A stretch of 64,000 nt of DNA from Pseudomonas sp. Bout1 (GCF_034314165.1 NZ_JAVIWK010000001.1:4727001-4791000); one strand, 5' to 3'; numbered from the stretch's first letter, positions 45,328 to 55,079 are shown. Program-made: numbers and translations. Notes: a model not told the origin generated them from the letters alone.

Positions 45328-45848
45328 GTCACCGTCACTTTGAGCAGGTCGGAATAACGCCCCACGGCCGGGATGTCCTTGAGCGGCTCGATGCGCCCGT
45401 AGAGGGGCAGGTCTACCGTGCCGGAGTCGGGCACGCGGCCACTCACCGGTACGTCCACCGCCAAGGGGATGCGGCGCGCGGCGTCGACATAAATACGATA
45501 GGGAATGGGTTTGATCGAAGGCGCCGTGGCGCCCAGGTAACGCACTTCGCCGACGCCGCCATGCAAGCCGCCGTCGACACGCATCTGATACGGCGTATCC
45601 GGGTTGCATTCCAGGCGTGGCTGGCGCTGGCTGATCAACGCGGCGCTCAACGGGCCTGCCGGGTCGTCCAGCCGGGAACCACTGCCAAAATCCAGCACGC
45701 CGAGTTGCTCGATGCCTGCGTCACGCGTGGTGCCGACCAATTGGCAACCGCGCTGCACGTCGATACGCACCTCCACCTGGAGCTGTGCACCATAAACCGT
45801 GTTGCAGAGCATCGCGCTCATGACTGCCAAGACTGCGTGTCCTTTCAC
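45321..45848 (-). CDS. Spore-coat-U domain pilus subunit, first gene of the operon
   Basis: The 175-residue precursor has a signal peptide and one SCPU domain (VEVRIDVQRGCQLVGTTRDA, LECNPDTPYQMRVDGGLHGG, VPAVGRYSDLLKVTVTW-like end). As first gene it corresponds in position to CsuA/B. No regulator gene is adjacent. Confidence 0.87.
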   Translation of the reverse strand: MKGHAVLAVMSAMLCNTVYGAQLQVEVRIDVQRGCQLVGTTRDAGIEQLGVLDFGSGSRLDDPAGPLSAALISQRQPRLECNPDTPYQMRVDGGLHGGVGEVRYLGATAPSIKPIPYRIYVDAARRIPLAVDVPVSGRVPDSGTVDLPLYGRIEPLKDIPAVGRYSDLLKVTVTW

Positions 45849-46019
45849 TGCCCCAAATCCTTGTACAGGGGTGACTGCTGTGTATGAGGTTAGTCACTCA
45901 AGAGGAATCCGCCAGTCAGGTCATGCCGTTTCCAGAGAGCTCGCGGCGTACTTCTCTATTGGTCAAACCGCAATCGGCGCTCTAAAGTGAGCGACCACCG
46001 AAACACAGAGTGACAACCA

Positions 46020-47135
46020 TTGGCTGCTTTACCGCCCCTGCTTAAACGGTTGCTGGGTAAACCTGCAGCGCCCGTTGCCGACCCCGGCATCACGGCATTT
46101 TTTTTGGGCAAGGCCCGGCAACAGGGCTACACCCTCAGCCCCAGCCAGTTACAGGTCATCGAGACCATGGCCCGGCAAGCCGCACACCTGCTGGCCGGGT
46201 GCCCTACCCGCAGCCTGTACCTGTACGGCGCCGTCGGTCGGGGCAAAAGCTGGTTGCTCGATGGTTTTTTCCAGGCACTGCCGCTTGCCGAGAAACAACG
46301 CGTGCACTTCCACGATTTTTTCGCCCGGCTGCACCAGGGCATGTTCAGCCATCGCCAGCAGCGCGATGCCCTGGCCGTGACCCTGGATGAGCTGCTCGAT
46401 GGCTGTCGCGTGCTGTGCTTCGATGAGTTTCATGTCCACGACATCGGCGATGCGATGCTCATCAGCCGCTTGTTCAAGGCGCTGTTCCGGCGTGGCGTGC
46501 TGGTATTGGTGACCTCCAACTACCCGCCCGCCGGGTTGTTGCCGAACCCGTTGTACCACCAACGCTTCAAGCCGGTCATCGAGCTGATCAGTGCGCGCAT
46601 GGACGTGATGGAAGTCAGCGCGCCCCAGGATTATCGTGGCCTGGCCCAGGCCCATGGCGATCAGCGTTTCACCGCTGGGCAGTTCGTCTGGCCGGGTACG
46701 CCTGCGCAACGCGAAGCCTTGGGGCTGCGGTCAGCGGGTCACGCCGCTATAAGCCTGGCCGTCGGCGCCCGGCAACTGACCGCCCGCTGGCATCAGGGCC
46801 GCTGCATCGCCTTCACCTTCGGCGACCTGTGCGACCAACCGACCGCCGTCATGGACTATTTGCAGCTGTGCCGCGACTACGATCGCTGGGTCATCGACGG
46901 TTTGCCCTGCCTGGCAGACAGCCCGATTGCCACCCAGCAACGGTTCATCAACCTGATAGATGTGCTTTACGACCAGGACAAACACTTGGTGCTGATCGGC
47001 GAGCAGCCGCTGGAAGAATCCCTCAGCGGCCAGGCAATTGACCTGGCACGCACCGCCAGCCGGCTGGGGCAGTTGCAGAAGATCGGCCCGCAACCCGCTA
47101 TCATGAGCGCCATTCACGCCCCTATTGCCGAGTGA
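46020..47135 (+). CDS. zapE: ZapE/AFG1-like ATPase
   Basis: The 371-residue AAA-like protein has Walker A LYLYGAVGRGKSWLLD, Walker B RVLCFDEFHVHDIGDA and the sensor region LVLVTSNYPPAGLLPNPLYH. These match the AFG1/ZapE family, which acts in cell division under stress in Escherichia coli. Pseudomonas also carries a conserved zapE by the cell-division genes, so this may be a paralogue. The TTG at 46020 gives the full N-terminus. The LRR kinase gene follows by 10 bases. Confidence 0.88.
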   Translation: MAALPPLLKRLLGKPAAPVADPGITAFFLGKARQQGYTLSPSQLQVIETMARQAAHLLAGCPTRSLYLYGAVGRGKSWLLDGFFQALPLAEKQRVHFHDFFARLHQGMFSHRQQRDALAVTLDELLDGCRVLCFDEFHVHDIGDAMLISRLFKALFRRGVLVLVTSNYPPAGLLPNPLYHQRFKPVIELISARMDVMEVSAPQDYRGLAQAHGDQRFTAGQFVWPGTPAQREALGLRSAGHAAISLAVGARQLTARWHQGRCIAFTFGDLCDQPTAVMDYLQLCRDYDRWVIDGLPCLADSPIATQQRFINLIDVLYDQDKHLVLIGEQPLEESLSGQAIDLARTASRLGQLQKIGPQPAIMSAIHAPIAE

Positions 47136-47145
47136 CGCGCTGTTC

Positions 47146-48459
47146 ATGGATACCCTTGCCCAACTCAAGGCCGGCCAATTGGCCGGTATCAAACGCCTGG
47201 ACCTGCGCTGCGGGCTGACCGAGTTCCCCCGGGAAATCTTCGACCTGGCCGACTCCCTGGAAATCCTCAACCTCACCGGCAATGCCCTCAGCAGCCTGCC
47301 GGATGACCTGCACCGCCTGCCGCATTTGCGCGTGCTGTTCTGTTCGGAAAACGCCTTTACCGAATTGCCGGAATGCCTGGGCCAATGCGCGCAGTTGAGC
47401 ATGATCGGCTTTAAGTCGAACCAGATCAGCCGCGTCCCTGCTGCTGCGTTACCGCCCCTGCTGCGCTGGCTGATCCTCACCGATAACCGCATCAGCCAGT
47501 TGCCGAGCGAGCTGGGCGAACGGCCGTTGCTGCAAAAACTGATGCTGGCCGGTAACCACCTCGAAGACCTGCCGCCAAGCCTGGCCCAGTGCAAAAAGCT
47601 CGAACTGATCCGCATCGCCTCCAACCGCCTGACCCACCTGCCCGACTGGCTGCTGACCTTGCCGAGCCTGACCTGGCTGGCCTATGCCGGCAACCCGGTG
47701 GAAATGGCCGTGGAAGTGGCCCGCGATGACGCAACGCCGAATATTCCCTGGTCGCAATTGGTGTTGGGGGAAGTGCTGGGCGAAGGCGCTTCCGGGATCA
47801 TCCGCAAGGCGTCCTGGATACCGCCCACCGGGCCGGCCAAGGCAGTGGCGGTCAAATTGTATAAAGGCAGCATCACCAGCGACGGCTCGCCGCTGCACGA
47901 AATGCACGCCTGCATCGCTGCCGGGCTGCATGCCAATTTGATCAAGGTGCAAGGCCGGGTCGTCGACCATCCCGAAGGCCAGGCGGCGCTGGTGATGCAA
48001 CTGATCGAACCGAGCTACCGCAACCTTGCGGCCCTGCCGAGCCTGGCGTCATGCACCCGCGATATATACGAACCGACCACACGCTTCAGCGCCGACGTGG
48101 CGTTACGCATGGCTCGGGGTATTGCCTCGGTGGCGGCGCACCTGCATGAGCAAGGCATCACCCACGGCGATTTGTACGGACATAACATTCTGTGGAATGA
48201 AGCCGGTGAGTGTCTGCTCGGGGATTTTGGTGCCGCGTCGTTTCATGCCTCGCTCGACAGCCAGGAAACCCGGGCGTTGCAGCGCATCGAAGTGCGGGCG
48301 TTCGGGGTGTTGCTGGGGGAGTTGCTGGAACGGATTGATGCGGGGTTGAGCGAGGAGGAATGCGTGGCACTGGAAAGCTTGCGGGATAACTGCTGCCAGC
48401 CGGATGTGCTTGCCCGGCCCGGGTTTGAGGAAATCACAACCCTGTTGCGGTCTTCCTAA
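47146..48459 (+). CDS. Leucine-rich-repeat protein kinase
   Basis: The 437-residue protein has about seven leucine-rich repeats in residues 1-195 (LEILNLTGNALSSLPDDLHR is one). A Ser/Thr-kinase-like domain follows: G-loop LGEGASGIIRKA, VAVKLYKG (ATP lysine), THGDLYGHNILW (catalytic HxD and N) and GDFGAAS (DFG). All key kinase residues are present. The fusion with leucine-rich repeats resembles eukaryotic receptor-type layouts, but there is no membrane helix. The ATG at 47146 lies 10 bases after the ATPase gene. Confidence 0.88.
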   Translation: MDTLAQLKAGQLAGIKRLDLRCGLTEFPREIFDLADSLEILNLTGNALSSLPDDLHRLPHLRVLFCSENAFTELPECLGQCAQLSMIGFKSNQISRVPAAALPPLLRWLILTDNRISQLPSELGERPLLQKLMLAGNHLEDLPPSLAQCKKLELIRIASNRLTHLPDWLLTLPSLTWLAYAGNPVEMAVEVARDDATPNIPWSQLVLGEVLGEGASGIIRKASWIPPTGPAKAVAVKLYKGSITSDGSPLHEMHACIAAGLHANLIKVQGRVVDHPEGQAALVMQLIEPSYRNLAALPSLASCTRDIYEPTTRFSADVALRMARGIASVAAHLHEQGITHGDLYGHNILWNEAGECLLGDFGAASFHASLDSQETRALQRIEVRAFGVLLGELLERIDAGLSEEECVALESLRDNCCQPDVLARPGFEEITTLLRSS

Positions 48460-48475
48460 CTGCGCTAAACCAACG

Positions 48476-48566
48476 TGTGTGCGGGCTTGCTTGCGAATAC
48501 GGTGTATCAGCCAAGTATGTATCGACTGACACACCGCATTCGCGAGCAAGCCCGCTTCCACATTTG
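48476..48566. repeat. REP-like pair
   Basis: GTGCGGGCTTGCTTGCGAAT at 48480 faces ATTCGCGAGCAAGCCCGCTT at 48538, ending CCACATTT. This is a variant of the REP family with GCGAGCAAGC in place of GCAGGCAAGC. It lies between convergent genes. Confidence 0.8.
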
Positions 48567-48590
48567 GACCGGGTTCACTTCAGACTGGAA

Positions 48591-49298
48591 TTAACCCGCC
48601 AACCCGACAAACATATCCTGCACATCGTCATGGTTGTCCAAACCTTCCAGGAAGGCTTCGACTTCGGCCATCTGCTCATCGCTCAAACCGCTCACCGGGT
48701 TTTTCGCGATGTAGCCCAGCTTGGCCGACAACACCGTAAAACCCTGCTCCGGCAAGGCTTTCTGCACGGCGTCCAGGTCGGTGGTCTCGGTGATGAACAG
48801 GGTGCTGCCCTCTTCCTCGCCGTCTTCGAAATCCTGGGCACCGGCTTCAATCGCGGCCATTTCCGGATCGGCGTCGGGGCTTTCCGGCGAGGCTTCGATC
48901 AGGCCCACATGGTTGAAGTCCCATGCCACGGAGCCGGACGCACCGAGTTGCCCCTTGCGGAACGCCACGCGGATTTCCGCCACGGTGCGGTTGATGTTGT
49001 CGGTTACGCATTCAACGATCAGCGGCACCTGGTGCGGGGCAAAACCTTCGTAGGTCACGCGGTGGTATTGCACGGTCTCACCGAGCAGACCGGCGCCTTT
49101 CTTGATCGCGCGCTCCAGGGTTTCCTTGGGCATCGAGGCCTTTTTGGCCTGCTCCACCACCAGGCGCAAATGTGCGTTGGTGGTGGTGTCGGCACCGTTG
49201 CGGGCGGCAATAGTGATCTCTTTCACCAGCTTGCCGAAGATCTTGCCCTTGGCATTGGATGCCGCTTCTTTATGTTTGACTTTCCACTGTGCGCCCAT
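48591..49298 (-). CDS. YebC/PmpR-family transcriptional regulator or translation factor
   Basis: The 235-residue protein matches the YebC family: [59 protein letters not shown] and a C-terminal acidic segment. Members bind DNA (PmpR in P. aeruginosa quorum sensing) or ribosomes. The N-terminus differs from canonical YebC (MAGHSKW...), so this is the paralogous type. Confidence 0.92.
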   Translation of the reverse strand: MGAQWKVKHKEAASNAKGKIFGKLVKEITIAARNGADTTTNAHLRLVVEQAKKASMPKETLERAIKKGAGLLGETVQYHRVTYEGFAPHQVPLIVECVTDNINRTVAEIRVAFRKGQLGASGSVAWDFNHVGLIEASPESPDADPEMAAIEAGAQDFEDGEEEGSTLFITETTDLDAVQKALPEQGFTVLSAKLGYIAKNPVSGLSDEQMAEVEAFLEGLDNHDDVQDMFVGLAG

Positions 49299-49407
49299 GA
49301 CTCACTCTCTTCTATCCATCGCACCGAGACGTCTACTGGCCGGCGCTTTGGGGGCAGAGTTTATAGCGCTGAAACACTCTAATCCACCAAAAAACCGGCC
49401 ATGCCCC

Positions 49408-49644
49408 TCAGGTGCGCAAGGGATTGATTGTGCGCTCACGGCCCGGTACGAAGTCGCCCACCTGCGCCAGCACCGCCGGCCTGTCATTCCAGCAGGGCAT
49501 CAACACCAGCAAGGAAAACAGCGCCGCGCCGGCGAACACGATAAACACCAGCACCACGCTGGCGGTGTGCAAGGCGCCCATCACCAGGGCGACGGCAGCT
49601 GAAATCAGCAACCCGCCGAGCACGGCGACGCTTCTGGAGATCAT
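49408..49644 (-). CDS. Small two-helix membrane protein
   Basis: The 78-residue protein has two membrane helices (about 4-26 and 30-52) and a charged tail (DFVPGRERTINPLRT). The ATG at 49644 is chosen. No family is recognised. Confidence 0.55.
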   Translation of the reverse strand: MISRSVAVLGGLLISAAVALVMGALHTASVVLVFIVFAGAALFSLLVLMPCWNDRPAVLAQVGDFVPGRERTINPLRT

Positions 49645-49682
49645 GCGCAAAAGTTTGCGCTGAATTTGAGGCCCTCCCCCAT

Positions 49683-50540
49683 TCAGGGCGCCAACTCGAA
49701 AAACGCCTGAATCAACCGCAACTTACGCCGCCGCTCCATGCACCCGATCACATGCCGGTTCACCAGCCCCTCACCCTGGATCGGAATCGCATGCACCCGT
49801 GGATCCCGACTCACCTCCATCGACGACACCACCCCAACCCCCAACTCAGCCGCCACCGCTTCCGTCACCGCCTCACGGCTGTCCAGTTCCAGCAACACCT
49901 TGGGCTGCACGCCGGTCTGGGCGCAGGCGTCGTCAAACGTGCGTCGGGTGATGGAGCCAGGCTCGCGCAGCACCATGATCACTTGATCCAACTGCTTGAG
50001 CCGAATCCCCGCAGGCTGCGCCAACCATGGATGACCGGCCGGCACCAACGCGCAAATCCGTGACTCGATCAACGGCTGCAGGTGCAGCCCCTTGCGCGGC
50101 TCTACCTCTGTCAGCACGGCCACATCCGCACGCTCCGACAACAGCGCGGCCAGGGTTTCCTGAGCATTGCCCAGGCGCAAATTGACGGTGATCCCCGGGT
50201 AACGTTCACGCAGCCTGGCCAGCATCGGCATGACCATGTGCGGGCCGTCTGCCGCGACTTCCAGGCGCCCGGCGAGCAGTTGTCGGTTGGCCTCCAGTAA
50301 CGTCTGCGCTTCGTCCACCAGGCCGAAGATGGCGCGCGTGATCGCGGCGAGTTTGGTGCCCTCCTCCGTCAGCTCCACGCGCCTGGCCGTGCGCCGCAGC
50401 AGCGCAATCTGGTAGTGCTCTTCCAGCGCCTTGATATGCCCGGTCACTGCCGGCTGGCTGATGAATAACCGCTCGGCCGCCCGGGTAAAACTGCCCTCGC
50501 GGGCCACGGCGTCAAACGCACGCAGTTGGAATAAGTTCAT
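49683..50540 (-). CDS. LysR regulator of 2-aminoethylphosphonate use
   Basis: The 285-residue LysR protein (MNLFQLRAFDAVAREGSFTR, ISQPAVTGHIKALEEHYQIA) is divergent from phnW-phnX, the arrangement expected for the regulator of that operon. The effector domain shows typical PBP2 motifs (VLREPGSITRRTFDDACAQT). The ATG at 50540 gives the standard N-terminus. It is likely an AEP-responsive activator, which is inferred from context. Confidence 0.88.
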   Translation of the reverse strand: MNLFQLRAFDAVAREGSFTRAAERLFISQPAVTGHIKALEEHYQIALLRRTARRVELTEEGTKLAAITRAIFGLVDEAQTLLEANRQLLAGRLEVAADGPHMVMPMLARLRERYPGITVNLRLGNAQETLAALLSERADVAVLTEVEPRKGLHLQPLIESRICALVPAGHPWLAQPAGIRLKQLDQVIMVLREPGSITRRTFDDACAQTGVQPKVLLELDSREAVTEAVAAELGVGVVSSMEVSRDPRVHAIPIQGEGLVNRHVIGCMERRRKLRLIQAFFELAP

Positions 50541-50650
50541 AGCTATCGGCCTCACTGATAGCTCGCATAACAACAAACAATTTGATTGATGACAAGCCAA
50601 ACTGCAATTTATGCCCCGTAGCTTCATCCCAACGTTTGCGAGGACATAGA

Positions 50651-51760
50651 ATGAGTACTGCCGCGCCGATCCTGCTGACCCCCGGGCCCTTGACTACCTC
50701 GGCCCGCACCCGCCAGGCCATGATGGTCGACTGGGGTTCATGGGATGACCGCTTCAACCAACTGACCGCCAGCCTCTGCGAGCAACTGCTGGTGATCGTC
50801 AATGGGACCCACAGCCACAATTGCGTGCCATTGCAAGGCAGTGGCACCTTCGCCGTGGAAGCGGCCATTGGCACTCTGGTCCCACGGGACGGCAAGGTGC
50901 TGGTGCTGATCAACGGCGCCTACGGCAAGCGCCTGGCGAAGATCTGCGAAGTGCTCGGCCGCGCGTTCAGCACCTTTGAAACCGCTGAAAACGAACCCAC
51001 CACCGCCGCCGACGTCGACCGCCTGCTGCACGCCGACAAGGGCATCACCCATGTCGCGCTGATCCATTGCGAAACCAGCACCGGGATTCTCAACCCGCTG
51101 CCCGAGATCGCCCAGGTCATCGCCCGCCATGGCAAGCGCTTGATCATCGACGCCATGAGTTCCTTCGGTGCCTTGCCAATCGACGCCCGTGAAGTGCCGT
51201 TCGACGCCCTGATCGCTGCCTCGGGCAAGTGCCTGGAAGGCGTACCGGGCATGGGCTTTGTGTTCGCTGAAAAGCAGGCGTTGGCCGTTGCCCAAGGCAA
51301 CAGCCATTCCCTGGCGATGGACCTGTTTGACCAGCACAGCTACATGGCCAAGACCGGCCAGTGGCGCTTCACCCCGCCGACCCACGTGGTGGCGGCGCTG
51401 CACGAAGCCCTGCTGCAATACAACGAAGAAGGCGGTTTGCCCGCCCGGCACCAGCGCTACGCCGACAATTGCCAGGCGCTGCTGGAAGGCATGGCCGAGC
51501 TCGGCCTGCGCAGCTTCCTGCCTGCCGCGATCCAGGCGCCGATCATCGTCACCTTCCATGCACCGAAAGACCCGCGCTACCAGTTCAAGGAGTTCTACGA
51601 GCGGGTCAAGGCCAAGGGTTTCATCCTCTACCCCGGCAAATTGACCCAGGTCGAAACCTTCCGCGTGGGCTGCATCGGCCATGTGAACCGGGCCGAGATG
51701 CAAGCTGCGGTCGCGGCGGTGGCCGAGGTGCTGCAAGAAATGAACGTGCTCGACATCTGA
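50651..51760 (+). CDS. phnW: 2-aminoethylphosphonate:pyruvate aminotransferase
   Basis: The 369-residue class V aminotransferase starts [18 protein letters not shown] and has the PLP lysine in [15 protein letters not shown] and the phosphate-binding region SFGALP. It converts 2-aminoethylphosphonate and pyruvate to phosphonoacetaldehyde and alanine. A GAGGACATAG leader precedes the ATG at 50651. phnX follows. Confidence 0.95.
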   Translation: MSTAAPILLTPGPLTTSARTRQAMMVDWGSWDDRFNQLTASLCEQLLVIVNGTHSHNCVPLQGSGTFAVEAAIGTLVPRDGKVLVLINGAYGKRLAKICEVLGRAFSTFETAENEPTTAADVDRLLHADKGITHVALIHCETSTGILNPLPEIAQVIARHGKRLIIDAMSSFGALPIDAREVPFDALIAASGKCLEGVPGMGFVFAEKQALAVAQGNSHSLAMDLFDQHSYMAKTGQWRFTPPTHVVAALHEALLQYNEEGGLPARHQRYADNCQALLEGMAELGLRSFLPAAIQAPIIVTFHAPKDPRYQFKEFYERVKAKGFILYPGKLTQVETFRVGCIGHVNRAEMQAAVAAVAEVLQEMNVLDI

Positions 51761-51787
51761 CTGCCAACCTCTAACAGGATCTGAACC

Positions 51788-52615
51788 ATGAACTACGCAA
51801 ACCCAACCCAGCTTCAAGCCGCGATCCTCGACTGGGCCGGCACCGTGGTCGACTTCGGCTCGTTCGCCCCCACGCAGATTTTTGTCGAGGCCTTCGCCGA
51901 GTTCGACGTGCAGGTTTCCATCGAAGAAGCCCGCGGCCCGATGGGCATGGGCAAGTGGGACCACATCCGCACCCTGTGCGACCAGCCGCAGGTGGCCGAG
52001 CGTTATCGCAAGGCTTTTGGCCGCACGCCGACCGACGACGACGTGACCGCTATCTACCAGCGCTTCATGCCGCTGCAGATCGAGAAAATCGCCGAACATT
52101 CGGCACTGATCCCCGGCGCCCTGGACACCATCGCCAGCCTGCGCAAGCAAGGGATCAAGATCGGCTCGTGCTCCGGCTACCCCAAGCAGGTGATGGACAA
52201 GGTGGTCGAGCTGGCCGCCGCCAATGGCTACGTCGCCGACCACGTGGTGGCCACCGACGAAGTGCCCAAAGGCCGCCCGTGGCCCGCCCAGGCCCTGGCC
52301 AACGTGATCGCCCTGGGAATTGATGATGTAGCGGCCTGCGTGAAGATCGACGACACCGTGCCGGGCATCCTTGAAGGCCGTCGCGCCGGCATGTGGACCG
52401 TGGCGCTGACCTGTTCGGGCAACGCCCTGGGCCTGACCTACGAGCAGTTCCGTGCCCTGGACGCGGACACACTCGCCAGCGAACGCAAGCGCATCCAGGC
52501 CCTGTTCGAAGGCTCGCGCCCGCACTACATGATCGACACCATCACCGACCTGCCCGACGTTGTTGCCGACATTAACCAACGCCTGGCGCGGGGTGAAATG
52601 CCGCAGGGCAACTGA
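51788..52615 (+). CDS. phnX: Phosphonoacetaldehyde hydrolase
   Basis: The 275-residue HAD enzyme has the nucleophile in [18 protein letters not shown], the Schiff-base lysine in [14 protein letters not shown], and motifs [14 protein letters not shown] and [15 protein letters not shown]. It hydrolyses phosphonoacetaldehyde to acetaldehyde and phosphate. No phosphonate transporter gene is visible nearby. Confidence 0.95.
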   Translation: MNYANPTQLQAAILDWAGTVVDFGSFAPTQIFVEAFAEFDVQVSIEEARGPMGMGKWDHIRTLCDQPQVAERYRKAFGRTPTDDDVTAIYQRFMPLQIEKIAEHSALIPGALDTIASLRKQGIKIGSCSGYPKQVMDKVVELAAANGYVADHVVATDEVPKGRPWPAQALANVIALGIDDVAACVKIDDTVPGILEGRRAGMWTVALTCSGNALGLTYEQFRALDADTLASERKRIQALFEGSRPHYMIDTITDLPDVVADINQRLARGEMPQGN

Positions 52616-52652
52616 TCGAGATCAAAAGATCGCCTCTGCGCCCTCCTCTCAC

Positions 52653-52717
52653 GGGCAAACCTCGTAAAACAGGCTTACATTGAAAGGACTCCGTCGCGAA
52701 AGAACGGAGGTTTGCCC
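52653..52717. promoter_or_regulatory. Imperfect inverted repeat upstream of cytochrome b561
   Basis: GGGCAAACCTC (52653-52663) and GAGGTTTGCCC (52707-52717) are perfect inverse copies 43 bases apart, and the match extends outwards imperfectly. The right arm ends 22 bases before the cytochrome start. It could fold into an mRNA structure. Confidence 0.4.
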
Positions 52718-52738
52718 TGATGAGTGAGGAAGAAAGCG

Positions 52739-53299
52739 ATGCCCTGGAAAAATTCCGATACGCGTTACAGCACCATGTCGATTGCGTTGCACTGGCTGAT
52801 GGTGGTGCTGCTGGCGGTGGTCTACGCCTGCATTGAGTTACGCGGGCAGTTTCCCAAAGGCAGCGGTGCACGTACGTTGATCGTGGAAATGCACTTCATG
52901 TTTGGCCTGACCGTGTTTGTGCTGGTGTGGCTACGGTTGTTCGCCCGCAGCCTGGGCGTGGCGCCGAAGATCGTGCCGGCCCCGCCGCAGTGGCAAACCC
53001 TCCTCGCGACCCTGATGCACATGGCGCTGTACGCCTTGATGATCGGCATGCCCATCGCCGGCTGGCTGATCGTCAGTGCCGAGGGGCATTCGGTGATGTT
53101 CTACGGCATTGAGTTGCCGCCACTGATTGCCGAAAACAAGGCGTTGGCCAAGGAGATTGAAAGCTGGCATGTGCTGTTCGGCAAGATCGGTTACTGGTTG
53201 ATCGGACTGCATGCGTTGGCCGCGATCGTTCACCACTACATGCTGCGCGACAATACTGCGTTGCGGATGATGCCCGGCAAGCGAGAGAGCAGTCAGTAA
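52739..53299 (+). CDS. Cytochrome b561
   Basis: The 186-residue protein has four membrane helices with haem histidines in MSIALHWLMVVLLA, VEMHFMFGLTVF, LMHMALYALMIG and WHVLFGKIGYWLIGLHALAA. It carries electrons in the inner membrane; the partner is not encoded next to it. The ATG at 52739 follows GAGGAAGAAAGCG. Confidence 0.88.
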   Translation: MPWKNSDTRYSTMSIALHWLMVVLLAVVYACIELRGQFPKGSGARTLIVEMHFMFGLTVFVLVWLRLFARSLGVAPKIVPAPPQWQTLLATLMHMALYALMIGMPIAGWLIVSAEGHSVMFYGIELPPLIAENKALAKEIESWHVLFGKIGYWLIGLHALAAIVHHYMLRDNTALRMMPGKRESSQ

Positions 53300-53313
53300 A
53301 CTCTGCGACTGGA

Positions 53314-53338
53314 TGTGGGAGGGAGGTTGCCTGCGATA
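53314..53338 (+). repeat. Single REP element
   Basis: GTGGGAGGGAGGTTGCCTGC is a diverged REP half with no partner, 15 bases past the cytochrome b561 stop. Confidence 0.55.
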
Positions 53339-53369
53339 GCCATAGGTATCGACGCATAATTTGTGTTGG

Positions 53370-54179
53370 GGCTGGGTCGGGTGGGGGGCATATCCGTTTT
53401 TTCGGTGATGGTTTAGATGGGTTCCGCCCTTACGGCGGGTCACTTTTGAAAGGAGCCCAAAAGTAACCAAAAGGCTCTTGCCCCACCACTCGGCACCTCG
53501 CTTAGGCTCGGTGTGCCCTCACTCCGGCATTACTCCGCGGGCCGCCGCGACGGCCCGTCCCTGGCCCGTCGCGGCTAAACCGGCGTCCTGCCGGTTTACC
53601 CGCTCCGTAATACCTGCGTTCGGCCAGCGTGGTTGACGGGGCGCCTAAGATCAAGATCACAAGCAGATCAACAGCACAGCGGCCTACAGGCCGGCTTGAG
53701 TGTTAAAAGCCAGATCAAAAGCTAAAGCAGGAACGGTTCAAATGTAGGAGCTGGCTTGCCTGCGATGGCATCGCCTCTGTGTATCTGAAAGACCGAGTTG
53801 CCTGCATCGCCGGCAAGCCAGCTCCTACAGCTTTTGCCTTGGCTTTTAACACTCAGGTCGGCTTTCAGGCCGCCGTGCCCTTGATCTTGCTTGTGATCTT
53901 GATCTAACTGCCCCATTCAGCCCGAGGCCGAACGCAGGGATTGAGGAGCGGGTAAACCGGCAGGACGCCGGTTTAGCCGCGACGGGCCAGGGACGGGCCG
54001 TCGCGGCGGCCCGCGGAGCAATGCCGGAGTGAGGGCACACCGAGCCTAGGCGAGGTGCCGACAGGCGGGGCAGAGCGTTTTGGTTACTTTTGCGCTTTTC
54101 AAAAGTGACCCGCTGTAAGAGCGGAACCCATATCAGCCGTTACCTGAATAACGGATATGTACACCACCCACCGACCCCA
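53370..54179. repeat. Large imperfect palindrome (about 810 bp) around a REP pair
   Basis: The arms mirror one another: GTCACTTTTGAAA (53439) with TTTTCAAAAGTGAC (54096), AAAGTAACCAAAA with TTTTGGTTACTTTT, CACTCCGGCATTACTCCGCG with CGCGGAGCAATGCCGGAGTG. The same holds for the CGTCGCGGC/GCCGCGACG and AAACCGGC/GCCGGTTT blocks, and GATCAAGATCACAAGC with GCTTGTGATCTTGATC. The outermost tips also pair (GGCATATCCG with CGGATATGT). The centre is a variant REP pair (GTAGGAGCTGGCTTGCC, 53742-53826). I find no gene in this stretch. Pseudomonas genomes hold families of such long intergenic repeats. Confidence 0.88.
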
Positions 54180-55079
54180 TCAACAGTGCCTAACCGCAAA
54201 CCCTCGGCGGCCTTGCAGGCCGCCAGTGTGGACGAAGATCAGGCGAGTCCCAGGAACGAAGCGGCCGGCTTCAATCTGCTGCTTCAACGCCAACAGCGCC
54301 TTGCCGGTATACAGCGGCTCCAGTGGCAGCCCGCAGGCTTGCTCGGTGGCCTCGATAAACCCCAGCAACTGCGGATCAACCTTGGCAAAACCGCCACGAC
54401 TGGCCTCCAGCAATTCAAAACCATCCTGCACCAGCGCCTGTACCTGCTGCGCCACCCCATGGTCGTCGGGCACCGCCAACGCACCGTACACCGGATGCGC
54501 ACCCACCTCGGCCAGCACCAACCCCGCCAGCGTGGTGCCGGTGCCTGCTGCCAGCCACCAACCGTCATAGCCCGCCCAGCCCAGGCCGCTTAATTGCGCC
54601 CGCACCTGACTAACCAATACCCCGCAGCCCAACGCACCGGCCAAGCCACCGCCGCCTTCGGGCACCGCGTGCAGGTTCGGATATTGCTCGCGCCACGGCA
54701 GCCAGAAGTCCGGCTCATTGCGCGCACGATAGCCGCCATAACCCAACCAATGCAGCTGCATGCCAAAGGCTTTGAGATCGAGCACCGTGGGCGTGTCTTG
54801 CGGATGGCCACGCAGCAAGCCAACGGTCGGGAAGCCGAAGCGTTTCCCGGCCGCCGCCAGTGCATGCAGATGATTGGAGTAGGCCCCGCCCAGGCTAATG
54901 ATGCCGGTAGCACCTGCCGCCCGGCCTTGCGCCAAGTGCTCGGTAAGCTTGAACCATTTGTTGCCGCTGATCAGCGGGTCGATGCGGTCCAGGCGCAGCA
55001 CCGCCACCTCCACCGACCCCATCCAGTCGAGCTTCAGGAGTTCAAGGGGCGCGCGGGGAAGCCAGTCGAAAGGACCCAT
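54180..55079 (-). CDS. D-cysteine desulfhydrase / ACC deaminase family PLP enzyme
   Basis: The 299-residue protein has the PLP lysine in LISGNKWFKL, the SLGGAYSNHLHALAAAG motif and the phosphate loop AAGTGTTLAGLVLA. The family includes D-cysteine desulfhydrase and 1-aminocyclopropane-1-carboxylate deaminase. At 299 residues with this N-terminus, D-cysteine desulfhydrase-like activity is the better guess, since ACC deaminases are usually near 338. The ATG at 55079 is chosen. Confidence 0.87.
   Translation of the reverse strand: MGPFDWLPRAPLELLKLDWMGSVEVAVLRLDRIDPLISGNKWFKLTEHLAQGRAAGATGIISLGGAYSNHLHALAAAGKRFGFPTVGLLRGHPQDTPTVLDLKAFGMQLHWLGYGGYRARNEPDFWLPWREQYPNLHAVPEGGGGLAGALGCGVLVSQVRAQLSGLGWAGYDGWWLAAGTGTTLAGLVLAEVGAHPVYGALAVPDDHGVAQQVQALVQDGFELLEASRGGFAKVDPQLLGFIEATEQACGLPLEPLYTGKALLALKQQIEAGRFVPGTRLIFVHTGGLQGRRGFAVRHC

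Noticed and set aside
50738..52579. A 613-codon frame antisense to phnW-phnX
   Set aside because: It runs across both genes with unnatural composition (His/Gln/Gly rich) and no motif.
53370..54179. CRISPR array or insertion sequence in the large repeat
   Set aside because: The repeats are inverted, not direct with spacers, and there is no transposase frame.
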